A program made the translations under genes and the position numbers. The notes beneath the pieces are model-generated. The model was not told the origin of the DNA, ran no database searches, and saw only the letters and a list, made by a program, of their open reading frames with translations. Positions 38,266-49,293 of a stretch of 64,000 nucleotides of DNA are shown one piece after another (the stretch's first letter is position 1; the number at the start of each line of letters is the position of its first letter). Source of the stretch: Mytilus trossulus (Eukaryota > Mollusca > Bivalvia > Mytilida > Mytilidae); the NCBI RefSeq assembly GCF_036588685.1, contig NC_086378.1, positions 36,247,578-36,311,577 on the forward strand, given 5' to 3'.

Positions 38266-38521
38266 AGATGTGTGTTTCAGTTCACAAAGTCAGGCAAAAT
38301 TAAGCGATAAATTCTTTGGAAATGTTTTTACTTAACTCATGTACAACGGGGTTTTCTCTTTATAGTAAAAAAAACATATACAATGGCATTACATATGAAA
38401 CAAAAAAAAACACCTCTTAATGGAATTCACAAATTACCACAGGACATACTTATAGTTATTGTATGTAATTATTTATAGCAATTAAAAATCATGTATGGTC
38501 TTTGATGATCTTCTTTATGTC

Positions 38522-41500
38522 CTATTTGTCGTTATCAAATGTAGTAATTGATCGCTTCTGGCGTGCGGTTCTTGTCCTTGGATCGATAAGGTGTTGCTTA
38601 AAATGTCTTGAAATTAACGGAGCAGGATTTGAGATAGTTAATCTCGATTCGGAGCTAGGCCTAAACGTAACTGATTGTGCCGCTAGTCCATTTCCAGCAG
38701 AAGCAACTATCGGTTGGTCATTTATGTAAGGACTATCGATATTTCTGAAACAACCCATATCTATGAACTGTCTTTTTGTTCTAGGTTCGCAATGGCCAGT
38801 TCTTCTGTTACAAAACAAGTAACCATTGTAGGCTCCACCGCATCTATTGGCACATGTAGGTGCTGGGGCATAACGATATATACCGTTACGTTCTGTAAAT
38901 ATATTACTATAACCCCATTTATTGGTCCTTGGTGGATATAGATTATCCATTATTCTACTTGGGCGATGATAGTCGTTAGTTGTTTCTGGATAGTCCTCTT
39001 CTGTATTTATTCCAAGTCTCTGTTGTCTTTCTCTAAATAATTCCCAAAGATAATCAATATAACAGTGGTGCAAAAAGAATACAGGATCTTGAGGACTAGT
39101 CTCTAAACCGCCCATATGGCCATCTTCACCTCCAACCCATACATGAACACCGTCATGATGAGTTTCCAAATTGTCCTCCTCTGTTTCCGCTGTTGGTGTT
39201 AATATTTCTCTGTTATAACGTTTACTTAAAACGTTAACTATCGTATCTGGATTAATTAGAGAACTGTTTGCGCCTGGAATATCACGCCTTAAATATGTAT
39301 CATTTGCAGGTGTTTTCCACATGGCAAATGGACCAGTATAGACTACACCTCTCCCATTTCCAAGAAATATTTCTGTCCACAGAACTGATGCAGATGGATC
39401 ACTCATTCTAAAATCTATAGAAGAATCCCAGTATGGTAGAACAAAAGTACTTCTCTTTCTGATACAGGCCTCTTCAAAACTGAAGGGAAAGAAGAGCGTA
39501 AAATTATAACAAGTGAGGAACGTTTCATATATCATATTAAGTTGCTGAGATCTGTTAATTCACTTTCCAATTATTGAATTTTGATGAGATTAATACAATA
39601 ATTTATTGGGTGTGATACCTACCGATGGTTATGGACGAGGTGCATATTATATAAATTTAGTGTCAATGAATAAGTGAATCAACTTATATCAAAGTCAACC
39701 TTTGTTTTATGAATTGAAATAAGTATTTAGATTTGTTCATACTGGGTTTGAAAATGATATCAATGTTGTTCAAATGTTTATTGTGTTGTATTTTCATTAA
39801 GTTGGTATTTATCGATCATCCAAATAAACTATTGTATGTACTGTTATTATGATATAGCTGCAGAAAATTCCGATTACAGTATGAAGGTGCACGTTATGTT
39901 ATGCAAAACTCTCATGACTTTTCCGGCCGTGTTTAAAACATTTCACAACATATGATTCCCTATTCATTTAGTAAATGAGAAAATGATAACAAATTCTTTT
40001 ATTCTTTTATTTCCGTTTTTGGAAAATGATGTTTGTCTTCTTTTGTTAATCTCTTTTTCTATGATATCTCTAGTTAATCAAATAGACAGAACGTTTACAT
40101 TTTTTTTATTAGAATATGTAATATTCTAATTGATTTAAATCAATGTAGCAAAATTTTACCATATTCAAAGACTTGAATATAAACATTTAAGGAAAATGAC
40201 GTAACAGCAGATCCTTAAATTCTTCAAACGGATGTACGAAAAATTTTACAGAAAAATTGATCGACCACAAAAAAATTGATTCACAAATAGGACGTTTTAT
40301 TCATAAAGTTTAGATACGGTTGTATCATCCTATCTTTCTTGTAAACTAAAGTCAATTTTGTGTATGCTCTTTGTACTTACATCAGGAGATAGTATCTGTG
40401 CCAGCCAGTAAAGTTTGGACCTCCATGAGCAGAGGTTAGAGCTGAAGTTTGGTGCATTAGGGCAAGGAAATCATATTGATTTGGGATCGCTGACTGCAAA
40501 GTAAAAATATGCACAATATAAAACGATATAGAATAACTTAAAATGCTTTTAGATAAACGACATATACTTTAGTTAGGTCAACAGATGCAAATATCATTAA
40601 ATGTACATACATTCAAATCATAGAAATAAATTATGCATATGATTTCTATGATATATTATCAAAAACAAATGTTTTGACATTCGTGCGTAGAAGAACGTGT
40701 TTCTTGATAATTTCCTCGAATACATTCATGACCAAAGTATTGATGAATTTGATAGCACCGTTCCCTCAAATAAAAAAACAAAACCACACAGCATTAACCA
40801 TGCTACTTAATGTAATAAAGGGTGGTTGTCTTTAATGTGAGAACAATTTCAAGTGAACAAAAACCTGACATGTAACTATAGCAAGTCAGGAATATGACAG
40901 TTGTTATCCATTCGTTTGATGCGTTTTTTGATTTTGCCTTTTGATTTTTGATTTTCTTTTTTTACTTTTCCTCGGAGTTTAGTATTTTTGTGTTTTTAGT
41001 TTTACTTATTCAACGAGTTATACACTGCTATATTGTATGAGAAGGTGTGAAAAATTCTAATTCACATAAAAAAACTAAAACAAAACTATGAAGGCGGCAA
41101 CCAACGACAACAACAGGTTTCTGACTTGGACACTCACACACGAGAAGGTTGGCAATCATAAAATGTCCAATTTTACAGATTGATATCTATCACTATAACG
41201 TTAAAAACATCGTGTTGTTTTTCTTGTTATTGTCCCGAATAATAGCAAAAACATTTAGAACAGGCGAACAGTCGTTTTTATTAGAGCTAACGATGAATGC
41301 ATGTGATGCTATCAACATGGATACCGGAAACGTATCTCAAATCTTACCTTATCATTCTTCAGCGCATTTATGGCATCGAAGAATACTTGTCTTTCCTGGT
41401 CTGTTAATGTCCTTATTTCTTTTCTCACTCGTCGTCTGTCCACTGAAGGTATCGGCCTTCGAAATCTATTATTATATCTATTATATGTGTTATATGTATT

Positions 41501-41770
41501 ATATCTTGTTTGTCTTTTTAATCTGTGATGCACACTTCGACCAAGCGAGTCTACCCAGTCTAATGAATTCTTGTCCACTAATGTGTGTTGTTTTGAATTT
41601 CCAAACAGATGGAATAAGTATTTTTGTAAGCAGTTTGTCTGTTCGACCAAAGAGTTGGAATATATGTGTTGATTGTAACATTCTTGTAACATTGGTGGAA
41701 CATGGTCCTCTACAACCAGAGACAGGGCTAACACTGGTAATGATGCAAAAATGATCAGTATTTTCCTCAT
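38522..41770 (-). CDS. secreted tyrosinase, complete, three exons
   Basis: The exons on the minus strand are 41770-41348, 40493-40381 and 39479-38522. All have GT/AG borders and compatible phases (0 and 2), giving 497 aa. Residues 1-18 (MRKILIIFASLPVLALSL) are a signal peptide. CuA ligands are His155 (LMHQ), His164 (AHGGPNF) and His173 (GWHRYYL), with typical 9-residue spacing. CuB has the HHDGVH group (286-291) and DPVFFLHHCYID (His316/317). PYWD (from about residue 194) is also typical. A cysteine-rich segment (CANRCGG..CNRRTGHC) and a basic tail follow. Tyrosinases oxidise phenols to quinones; secreted molluscan members act in periostracum and shell hardening, pigmentation and defence. An RYNTYNTYNRYNNR repeat after residue 87 is unusual. 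No stop or frameshift breaks it. The start codon is the first Met and gives the signal peptide. Confidence 0.93.
40885..41020 (+). repeat. rep-F copy in the first tyrosinase intron
   Basis: GTCAGGAATATGACAGTTGT..CATTCGTTTGATGCGTTTT..TTTTCCTCGGAGTTTAGTATTTTTGTG is the best preserved rep-F copy in the window. Confidence 0.65.
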
Positions 41771-43374
41771 TATCTGAAAAAATCAATTCAATAATTATTA
41801 AAGTTGAATAACAACGCACATGTAATATGTAAAACAATCGCCTGGTGCACTTTCATTCTTCTTTTTGAGACGTGTTTTATTACATTTTCTTAAATATTTT
41901 TTTTTCTTCTAACTAAACCCCTTTGTATAATAAAATTTAAACAAATGTTCTGACACTTATATTTACTAGAACTATTCTTCAACACAAAGAAGAAAAGAAA
42001 AGAAGCGGATCCCGCATCAAACGCAAGCGCGTTAGTGCATCCGTCACATATAAGTTTGTGATAATATTTGATAGAAACTTATTTGTTGGACAACATTGTA
42101 AAATAACAATACAAAGTTAAGTGGATATTCGAGATATTTTTTTCTGTTTTCAAAGTTTTCGTTTTAATCAATGAATGTTCAATTGTTATAAATCAAAAAC
42201 TGAAATGAAAGCAAATTACAAAATGAGGCTAACTAACATGTCATTTCAAGGTCTTCATTCGTGAAAAAATATACCGAAAGGATTTCAAACGGAGACAATG
42301 TCAGAAAACTATTATCATAGAAGGACGCAGCATTGCTTACTGCGGTGCTTGGTCTTTATAGATTAACACAGTATATGTTTCTAAAATATTGTAGTATATG
42401 TTCATTCCTTATATAAATCATAAAATATGTTTTGCTACACAATTTCTGTTATTCAATTAAAACCCATAAATCATTAAACAGCTGTATTCATATAAATATA
42501 GAGAATTATCATTGCAACATTATTGAAACGGTAATGTGTTCCATATTATGTAACGATATACGATAATTTATTATAGGATAGAAATAAGATAAAAAATATT
42601 TTTAAAAGTAAAAATTAAAATTAATTCTAAAAACAATTATCACGTTTCCGTTTTTTGAAGATCGTGAAAAGGAACGTGAAAGATCTGATGATACGAAGAC
42701 GTTCAAATTATTCTTCAATTATATGATGATTAATATTTGTTGTTGGTCTTGAGAAAAACTAAATAAGGGAAAATCCTCAATAAATTAAAGTATTTTCATA
42801 ATAAATGGAAATAACAACTACGGCAATAAGAAAAGACAATGGTTAACAAAACGCAGAAAAAAGCATTCCAGTGAAGATGAGCCAATGATACAGGTTAAAG
42901 ATGCAAATAACATTGCTGAAACAACACACGAATATTGTGAAAATGATGTGGAAATGAATGAGATTGTGATGTTATTGCCAATTGCAATTAAAGAAATAGC
43001 AAGATTTTGATTCCTACAGTATCTATTTATATTGTTCAATCTTATAGCAATAAAAAATTTGACGTTCAAAACAATTGCTTCCTGTTGTCTTGTGTGACAT
43101 TTTGAGCTTTTGGAGTACACCCACAATAATATCAATGCGATATCCGTTAAAAGAAACCAAGCAGTCCTAGTACATTTGCAAAATTCTTTTTCATGGACGT
43201 CTGCCAGGGTTCATATACTTTTCGACCTTATATTCCGAATTAACTGACATTCAACTCTTACATTTGTCAGTTTGGAACACCTATATTTGGTGTGCTAGAT
43301 GTTTTTAGAGATCTGTGTGGCATGCATGGTTAATCTGACCTTGTTTCTTTTTCTGAACCATGGACAATCTTGAG
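41771..43374. other. region upstream of tyrosinase, with one possible exon remnant
   Basis: The 5' flank of tyrosinase is AT-rich without an obvious promoter element. A plus-strand open stretch at about 42802-43010 (KKRQWLTKRRKKHSSEDEP, then YCENDVEMNEI) has protein-like composition, but no splice sites or family were recognised. Confidence 0.3.
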
Positions 43375-43384
43375 TGTATTTTAC

Positions 43385-43440
43385 ACCTCTAGTAAAACCC
43401 TAAATATTACAATTATAATCCTGGTACCTTTGATAACTAT
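43385..43440 (+). mobile_element. HHR-unit end stub
   Basis: AATTATAATCCTGGTACCTT TGATAACTATTTA is the terminal part of the unit only, without the ribozyme. Confidence 0.5.
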
Positions 43441-43544
43441 TTACAGATATAATATCATGAATAAAGCAGACGAGACATTTCAGCATTTGCGATCGGGTAT
43501 TCTTAGTCTGTAGTATATAATTACCTCATTAGAAATAAATCCAC

Positions 43545-43993
43545 ATCTGCTGCGTTGTATATAAAGATTCATAGAACTAAAAGGCACTAAATGCTGGTTA
43601 TCGTTCAATCTCAAATTCTTAAATACATGACAGAAAACAAATGAATAAATAATAAGTGAATCTATATAAGAAATGCCAGATTTGATTTCGATTAGCATAT
43701 TTAAGTAAAAAAATGTATGTAAATTACCAACTTAATATACGTCCTTCGAATATCTTTTTGTTTAAACTATTTACGTCCTTCAGAAAACATGTGCTACAAC
43801 AACAACAACTGCTACAGACAAAAAAAACGTTACCAAAGGAATGTTTAAAAATGTTGAGTCGCAATTACACTTGTCAGGTTAAAATGGCAAAAGAAAACGT
43901 AGAGGGTTTACCATTTTCATGTAATTGACTTTTGACTCCGGCGGAGTATATAATGTATTTATATTTCTAAATTTATATTTCTCAAAATAGTAA
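43545..43993. repeat. left copy of a direct repeat flanking a PLE
   Basis: The 449-bp sequence from ATCTGCTGCGTTGTATATAA to TTTCTCAAAATAGTAA recurs at 45216-45971, roughly 90% identical by eye, where it is split by a rep-C insertion. The left copy retains the uninterrupted site. It includes a CAACAACAACAACTGCTACAGAC block and CTCCGGCGGAGTATATAATG. Confidence 0.8.
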
Positions 43994-45215
43994 AAGATGG
44001 ACGAATGATATCAAAGGGACAGTCAAACACTTAAATCTAAAACAAACTGACAACGCCATGGCTAAAAATGAAAAAGACAAATAGACAGACAATAGTACTC
44101 ATGAAACAACATAGAAAACCAAAGAATAAACAACACGAACCCCACCAAAAACTAGGGGGTGATCTCAGGTGCTCCGGAAGGGTAAGCAGATCCTGCTCCA
44201 CATGTGGCACCCGTCGTGTTGCTTATATGATATCAAATCCGATAAATAGTCTAATTCGGTAGGTCAGATTCATTAAAGGGAAGGGGATTGTTGTTACGAC
44301 GTAAGGAACATATCCGATATTAGTTGTGAAACGGTTATTCCATAACGGTCTACCAACTCGTGATGGCGTCCGTAAAATTTACGAAGGGATGATTTCAACT
44401 TCACCATTTAGAACTCTTGGTTTAATAGCTTTCTTGTGAGCAGCAACCCTCTATCAAGAAAATCCTGATAGGAAATGCAAGTAAGCGAATATCGTATCAA
44501 TTGGGAGATATATACTCCGTATGCAGGTGCTGCTGGAATGTTGCTACTAAGAAATGGAAAGTTCACAATTTGAAAGCTGAGATCATCTCTTTTATCGTAA
44601 AGTTTTATTTTCAACCGACCCTCATTGGCAATTTCTAGATGTAAGTCAAGATATAAAGCCGACTTAATTGTATCTGTAGTATCCTGTATCTCTAGTTCGA
44701 TGGGATAGATGCAGTCCACATAGTCAACAAAATTTGAATTATTTAGTGAAAGAACATCATCTATATAGGGGAAAGTAGAGTTAAAGGATATTGCCAACTT
44801 CTTATCTCTCTTCTTAAGAAGTTCATGCATGAAGTCAGCCTCATAATAATAAAGAAATAAGTCGTCAAGTAGAAGGGCACAGTTTGTTCCCATTGGAATG
44901 CCGACAGTCTGTTGAAAACACGTCCTCCGAACGTAACAAATATGTTGTCAATCAAGATTGATAATATCAGTTTTGTTTGAATCAGAGTGATCCTTTACAA
45001 AGTATGATGTATTCCTCCCTAAGACAAGATACTTGTATCTACGTTGGCCATTTTTTTTTATGAAGCAAAGCAATACCAACTCTTTCAATTTGTCTTTTAG
45101 TTTGGAATGTGGAATACTTGTGTAAAGAGTAGAAAAGTCAACTGCTTTAATACTGTTACAAGATGAAAGAGAGTTATATTCTATGTACTCTAAAAGATCT
45201 TTTGAATTTTTAAGT
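43994..45215 (-). pseudogene. Penelope-like element, RT to 3' tail, decayed
   Basis: On the minus strand the RT reads NSKDLLEYIEYNSL, FSTLYTSIPHSKLKDKLKE, YKYLVLGRN, then after a shift GGRVFN and 44893-44408: MGTNCALLLDDLFLYYYEAD, FPYIDDVLSLNN (YxDD intact), ELEIQDTTDT, YLDLHLEI, YDKRDDLSFQIVNFPFLSS, AAPAYGVYISQLIRYS, LDRGLLLTRKLLNQEF. The tail continues to 43994 with the SNTTGATCG-type block (about 44230-44150) and CCATGGCGTTGTCAGTTTGT. The fingers and N-terminal part are missing. Two frameshifts break it. It sits exactly between the two copies of a 449-bp direct repeat. Confidence 0.75.
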
Positions 45216-45971
45216 ATCTGCTAAGTTGTATATAAAGATACATAGAACTAGAAGTCACTAAATGTAGGTTATCGTTCAATCTCAAATTTTTAAATACACG
45301 ACAGAAAAAATATGAATAAATAATAAGTGAATCTATATAAGAAATGCCAGATTTGATTTCGATTAGCATATTTAAGTTAAAAATTGTATGTAAATAACCA
45401 ACTAAATATACGTCCTTCGAATGTCTTTTTGTTTTAACTATTTATGTCCTTCAGAAAACATGTTCTACAATAACAACAACTGCTACAGACAACAAAACGT
45501 TACCAAAGAAGTGTTTAAAAATGCTGAGTCGCAATTACACTTGTCAGGTTAAAATGTCAAAAGAAAACGTGGAGGCTATAAAAAGAGAAGATGTTGTATG
45601 ATTGCCAATGAGACAACTATCAACAAAAGACCAAAATTACACAAACATTAACAACTATAGGACACCGTACGGCCTTCAACAATAAGCAAAGCCCATGCTG
45701 CATAGTCAGCTATAAAAGACCCCGATAAGACAATGTCAAACAATTCAAACGAGAAAACAAACGGCCTCATTTATGTAAAAAAAAAATTAACGAAAAACAA
45801 ATATGTAGCACATAAACAAACGACAACCACTGAATTACAGACTCCTGACTTGGGACAGGCACATACATAAATAATGTGGCGGGGTATACCATTTTCATTT
45901 TATTGACTTTTGACTCCGGCGGAGTATATAATGTTTTTATATCTCTCAATTTATATTTCTCAAAATAGTAA
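45216..45971. repeat. right copy of the direct repeat, split by rep-C
   Basis: Bases 45216-45575 and 45885-45971 together correspond to 43545-43993. The intervening 45576-45884 is foreign, giving a filled site against the empty site in the left copy. Confidence 0.8.
45576..45884 (+). mobile_element. rep-C insertion with borders defined by its empty site
   Basis: It starts CTATAAAAAGAGAAGATGTT, contains TGATTGCCAATGAGACAACT, GCAAAGCCCATGCTGCATAG, AACGACAACCACTGAATTAC and TGGGACAGGCACATACATAA, and ends in GTGGCGGGGT. About 309 bp, no ORF. The comparison shows the extent of one mobile rep-C copy directly; the transposition mechanism is unknown. Confidence 0.75.
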
Positions 45972-46416
45972 CATGTTTCAACCAGTTGCAGGTATATCGA
46001 ATGGTAAAAACAATATTGATTTCTGATTACTAGTATTAAGTCTGGTTTCGCATGATCTTTCACGATCAAGTTTGAAGAAAATTCAACAAAATTCAAGGTT
46101 TTCATAAACAAATACCGCATCTATTTACCAGAATGTATTGATTCTTGATTTTTGAGTGGTCTTTAGAGTAACTATAACAAACAACTCTAAACGTGTCTTC
46201 ATATATTTTATCCAGCTATAATCTAGATTTTGTAATTCATTAGTTGACCATTTATAGGATTTTTCGACATGTCAAGGTAAAGAATCTCAAATTTAATCAA
46301 AATAATTAATTCTGGTCTAAAGTTTCTTTAGATAAGTAAGTTGCTGAAAAAATATAATATACAGATATAAACAGTCATAATTTTCACATTATTTTTTCAA
46401 AATGGTTACAAAGCTT

Positions 46417-47001
46417 CAAAGGAGTAGGTCCGGTAAGGACTCATTTTGGCCTCAAATTTCAGTTTCATCCGACAAAAGATTTGGTCCACTTTTTTAACAC
46501 TTAAATGTCTATTTCACTTGATTCAATTAGTTTTTGTGAAAGATTGTAACTGATTTAGTCATTAAAAACGATCCGATTCAAGCTCAAATATGAAAAATCT
46601 CTTAAATATGCCAAAAAACGTCACTTATCAGATGGTTTTTGTCAAAACTGAAAGTGGCCGCATCCGTGTTCATCCACAACCTTTATACATGTTATGTAAT
46701 ATCATAAAATACAACTTACATTTTAATATTAAGGATGAACACGAATGCGGCCACCTTCGTTTTACACGGAAACCGTCTAAATTTAACTAAAATTATAGAA
46801 TTTTGAAGATTTCAGTAATTTAGCATGACTTAATGGTGCTACAACCCGATATATGTGCATTGTAGTGCCAAACACAGTCTATATTAATGTAGCAGAAGCA
46901 TTCAACGGTCCAATAAATAACTAAAAGTTTACATTTTAACAATTTTGTAAAACTGTTATATTTTGGGGCCAAAAGGGGGTCTTACCGGACCTACTCCTTT
47001 G
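46417..47001. mobile_element. 585-bp inverted-repeat element with a central hairpin
   Basis: CAAAGGAGTAGGTCCGGTAA (46417-46436) is inverted perfectly at 46982-47001. Similarity continues to a TTTTGGCC box on both sides. A second inverted pair lies inside: GTGGCCGCAT..GTGTTCATCC (46654-46675) and its inverse at 46733-46754, with 21 of 22 bases paired. Both pairs are centred near 46705. There is no transposase ORF and no target duplication was identified. Non-autonomous DNA transposon or foldback element. Confidence 0.7.
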
Positions 47002-47810
47002 CAATTTCTTTAATGTAAAATGCATGAAAAAAATAAAACTACCCACAACACTTTGGTTTTGTACATTTCATGAGCAGAAGATTATATAATTTAGTCAAAT
47101 ACAAACTTTTAACCCCATCAAAGTATCATGTTTAGCATAGATTTCAAGAAAACCAACCAAAAACTGACCAAAAAAAGACTCATTAGTGCAAGTGTTATCT
47201 CCCCTTCCAATGTTAATTTCCATAGGAAATTAAAAATGCTGATTTTGAGTTTTCCTCAAGTTAGATATTATGGGACTTTTTTCTGTGTATATAAAGGACA
47301 CAATGCTTTAGTTTAGAACGAAAACACTTTCTGTTGCAATTATTTTGAGGTTAAATGTTAGTTTGACTGGACTATTCAGTGATCACGAATGAACGTCATA
47401 CTAAACTCCGAATTATACACAAGAAACTAAAATTGAAAATCATTAAATTCTCCCTCGCCCTGCTCGTCCGAATTTAAAGTATTTAATTTCTAAATTCAAT
47501 AGGCTATAAACAAGACAAACACAGATATAGGATTAGTTGCTCGCAGTAACATCTTATTTTCTCTTGCAATACAATTTTTCATTTTACTTTATTGTACATA
47601 TTTCTTCGATTGAAACAATATATAAATACATGACATATAATATTGTTCCTCTTTCGCATCGTTGTTTCTTTTTCCTCGGCTGATACCTCCAACTCCTGTA
47701 CGTACAATAAACATAGCAGTAACTGCACATATATCTATGTGACCAACTTCAATTCGACGTAACTGCGAGCACCTTCGATACTAATACATTTAAATGCCAA
47801 AACTTATATA

Positions 47811-48018
47811 CTGTGGATTCATTATTATTCGTTGGATACCAATTTTCGTGGGTTTCGTGGATACAGGTGAACCACGAATTCATATGTTCAACGAATTACA
47901 AATTTTCTTTATGCTTTCTACATAGAAATCAGCAAACAACGAATTCAGATATCCATGAAAATGTTAAATTCCTTCAATCCACGAAAATTGATATCCACGA
48001 AAATAAATGAATCCACAG
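47811..48018. mobile_element. 208-bp MITE with TA target duplication
   Basis: The terminal inverted repeats begin CTGTGGATTCATT at 47811 and end AATGAATCCACAG at 48018. Each has an inner CCAATTTTCGTGG / CCACGAAAATTG box and TA lies on both outer sides. Size, TA site and absence of an ORF suit a Tc1/mariner-type MITE. The 65-codon ORF inside is a by-product. Confidence 0.75.
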
Positions 48019-48194
48019 TAGTACCATTAAACCCCACTCATAAATACCGCCAAAACTTTCCTCGTGCCTTCTGCACCTTACATCAAATTAATTCATATAT
48101 AGTACATACTGTTGCAAAACCAGTATCCAAAATAGTAATACTAGTTCCCATCTATAAGTAACAACTACAAATAGCAAACGGAAAAAAACCTATT

Positions 48195-48440
48195 TCAAAC
48201 GAAATAAAATACATTACAAGACTAATAAAGGCCAGAGGCTCCTGACATGGGACAGGCGCAAAATTGCGGCGGGGTTAAACATGTTTATCAGATCTCAACC
48301 CTCCCCTATGCCTCTAGCCAATGTAGAAAAGTAAACGAATAACAATACGCATGCACATTAAAATTCAGTTCAAGAATGTCCGAGTCCGATGTCAGAAGAT
48401 GTCACAAAAGAAATTGTATCAAGTGGGTGAAATAAAAGGA
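48195..48440 (+). repeat. rep-D copy
   Basis: ACTAATAAAGGCCAGAGGCT, GGACAGGCGCAAAATTGCGG, AAACATGTTTATCAGATCTC, TCTAGCCAATGTAGAAAAGT and GTCCGAGTCCGATGTCAGAA occur in the order found at 57105-57290 and 58795-58910. Confidence 0.65.
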
Positions 48441-49086
48441 AGTCAATAGATATAATTTGTATTGCCTGTAATAAATATATTTTCAATATATTACAAAACA
48501 CAATATATCATAAATAATTAAATCCACAAATGAAAATACATAGACCAATTTTTTTGGCAAACATCCAACGCTATAAATTTATAAAAGGAAAGAAAAAAAA
48601 TAGAAAGAGGGAGGAAGGGTTGGTAATTTCAACTTTATATCAAATTCAAAAATGTAAAGAAAACACTTTGTAATAGTATGAATAAACAATAAAACAACAA
48701 AGGAAATGGTTATATCCAATAAAAAGAGCGAAATAATATAGTGAGTAAATTTAATGCAAGAGATTATACTAACAAAAATCTAGTTTGAACCAGTGAGATT
48801 GTAAAAATATAAATTTCACTGTTTTGCTAATTAATTAATTTAAATCTTAAATTAAACCAAATAAACAAAATGACAATAATACACAAATCACAACAGACTA
48901 TTAGCAGTGAACTGACATGCCAGCTCCAGACCTTAATTAAACTGATTGAAAGGTTATGTCTTCATCATATGAATATCAGGCACAATCCCTCCCGTTAGGA
49001 TGGATGTTTCAAAAATCACTTGGCATATCATTCCACAGAACAGCTGCCGCTTTATCGAATCTTCTTTCCACATATGTTTTATCGTA
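48441..49086. repeat. AT-rich DNA with a rep-D-associated 3' block
   Basis: The stretch 48865-49000 (AAACAAAATGACAATAATAC, CCAGCTCCAGACCTTAATTA, ATGAATATCAGGCACAATCC) matches 57305-57440, so rep-D probably extends this far. The rest is unassigned. Confidence 0.5.
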
Positions 49087-49293
49087 TAGCGGGTTATTTT
49101 CGCGGGTGTAAAATTTCTCGATTTTCATTGAACAAGGTATACGAAATATTTTGACGGTTTTTATTTTAGCGGATTCAAAACCTTCTGAATGCCTTTGAAT
49201 GTGCCGTATTAAATTGGCGAAATTTATTTTGGCGATTTTGTTCTATACAGCGAAAATAAGCGAAAATTTACACCCCGCGAAAATAACCCGCTA
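49087..49293. mobile_element. 207-bp MITE with TA target duplication
   Basis: The ends are TAGCGGGTTATTTTCGCGGG at the left and the inverse CCCGCGAAAATAACCCGCTA at the right. They continue imperfectly through TGTAAAATTT..TCGATTTTC. TA lies on both outer sides (49085-49086 and 49294-49295). No ORF. Similar in length to the MITE at 47811 but unrelated in sequence. Confidence 0.75.

Noticed and set aside
38502..38941. Two plus-strand ORFs of 75 codons
   Set aside because: Antisense shadows of the last tyrosinase exon.
41149..41754. 201-codon plus-strand ORF
   Set aside because: It is antisense to tyrosinase exon 1, which has signal peptide, domain homology and correct splice phase on the minus strand.
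41499..41837. 112-codon minus-strand ORF
   Set aside because: Different frame of tyrosinase exon 1; no homology and it crosses the clear start codon.
42818..43135. 105-codon minus-strand hydrophobic ORF
   Set aside because: It is antisense to the more protein-like plus-strand stretch at 42802-43010 and resembles no known protein.
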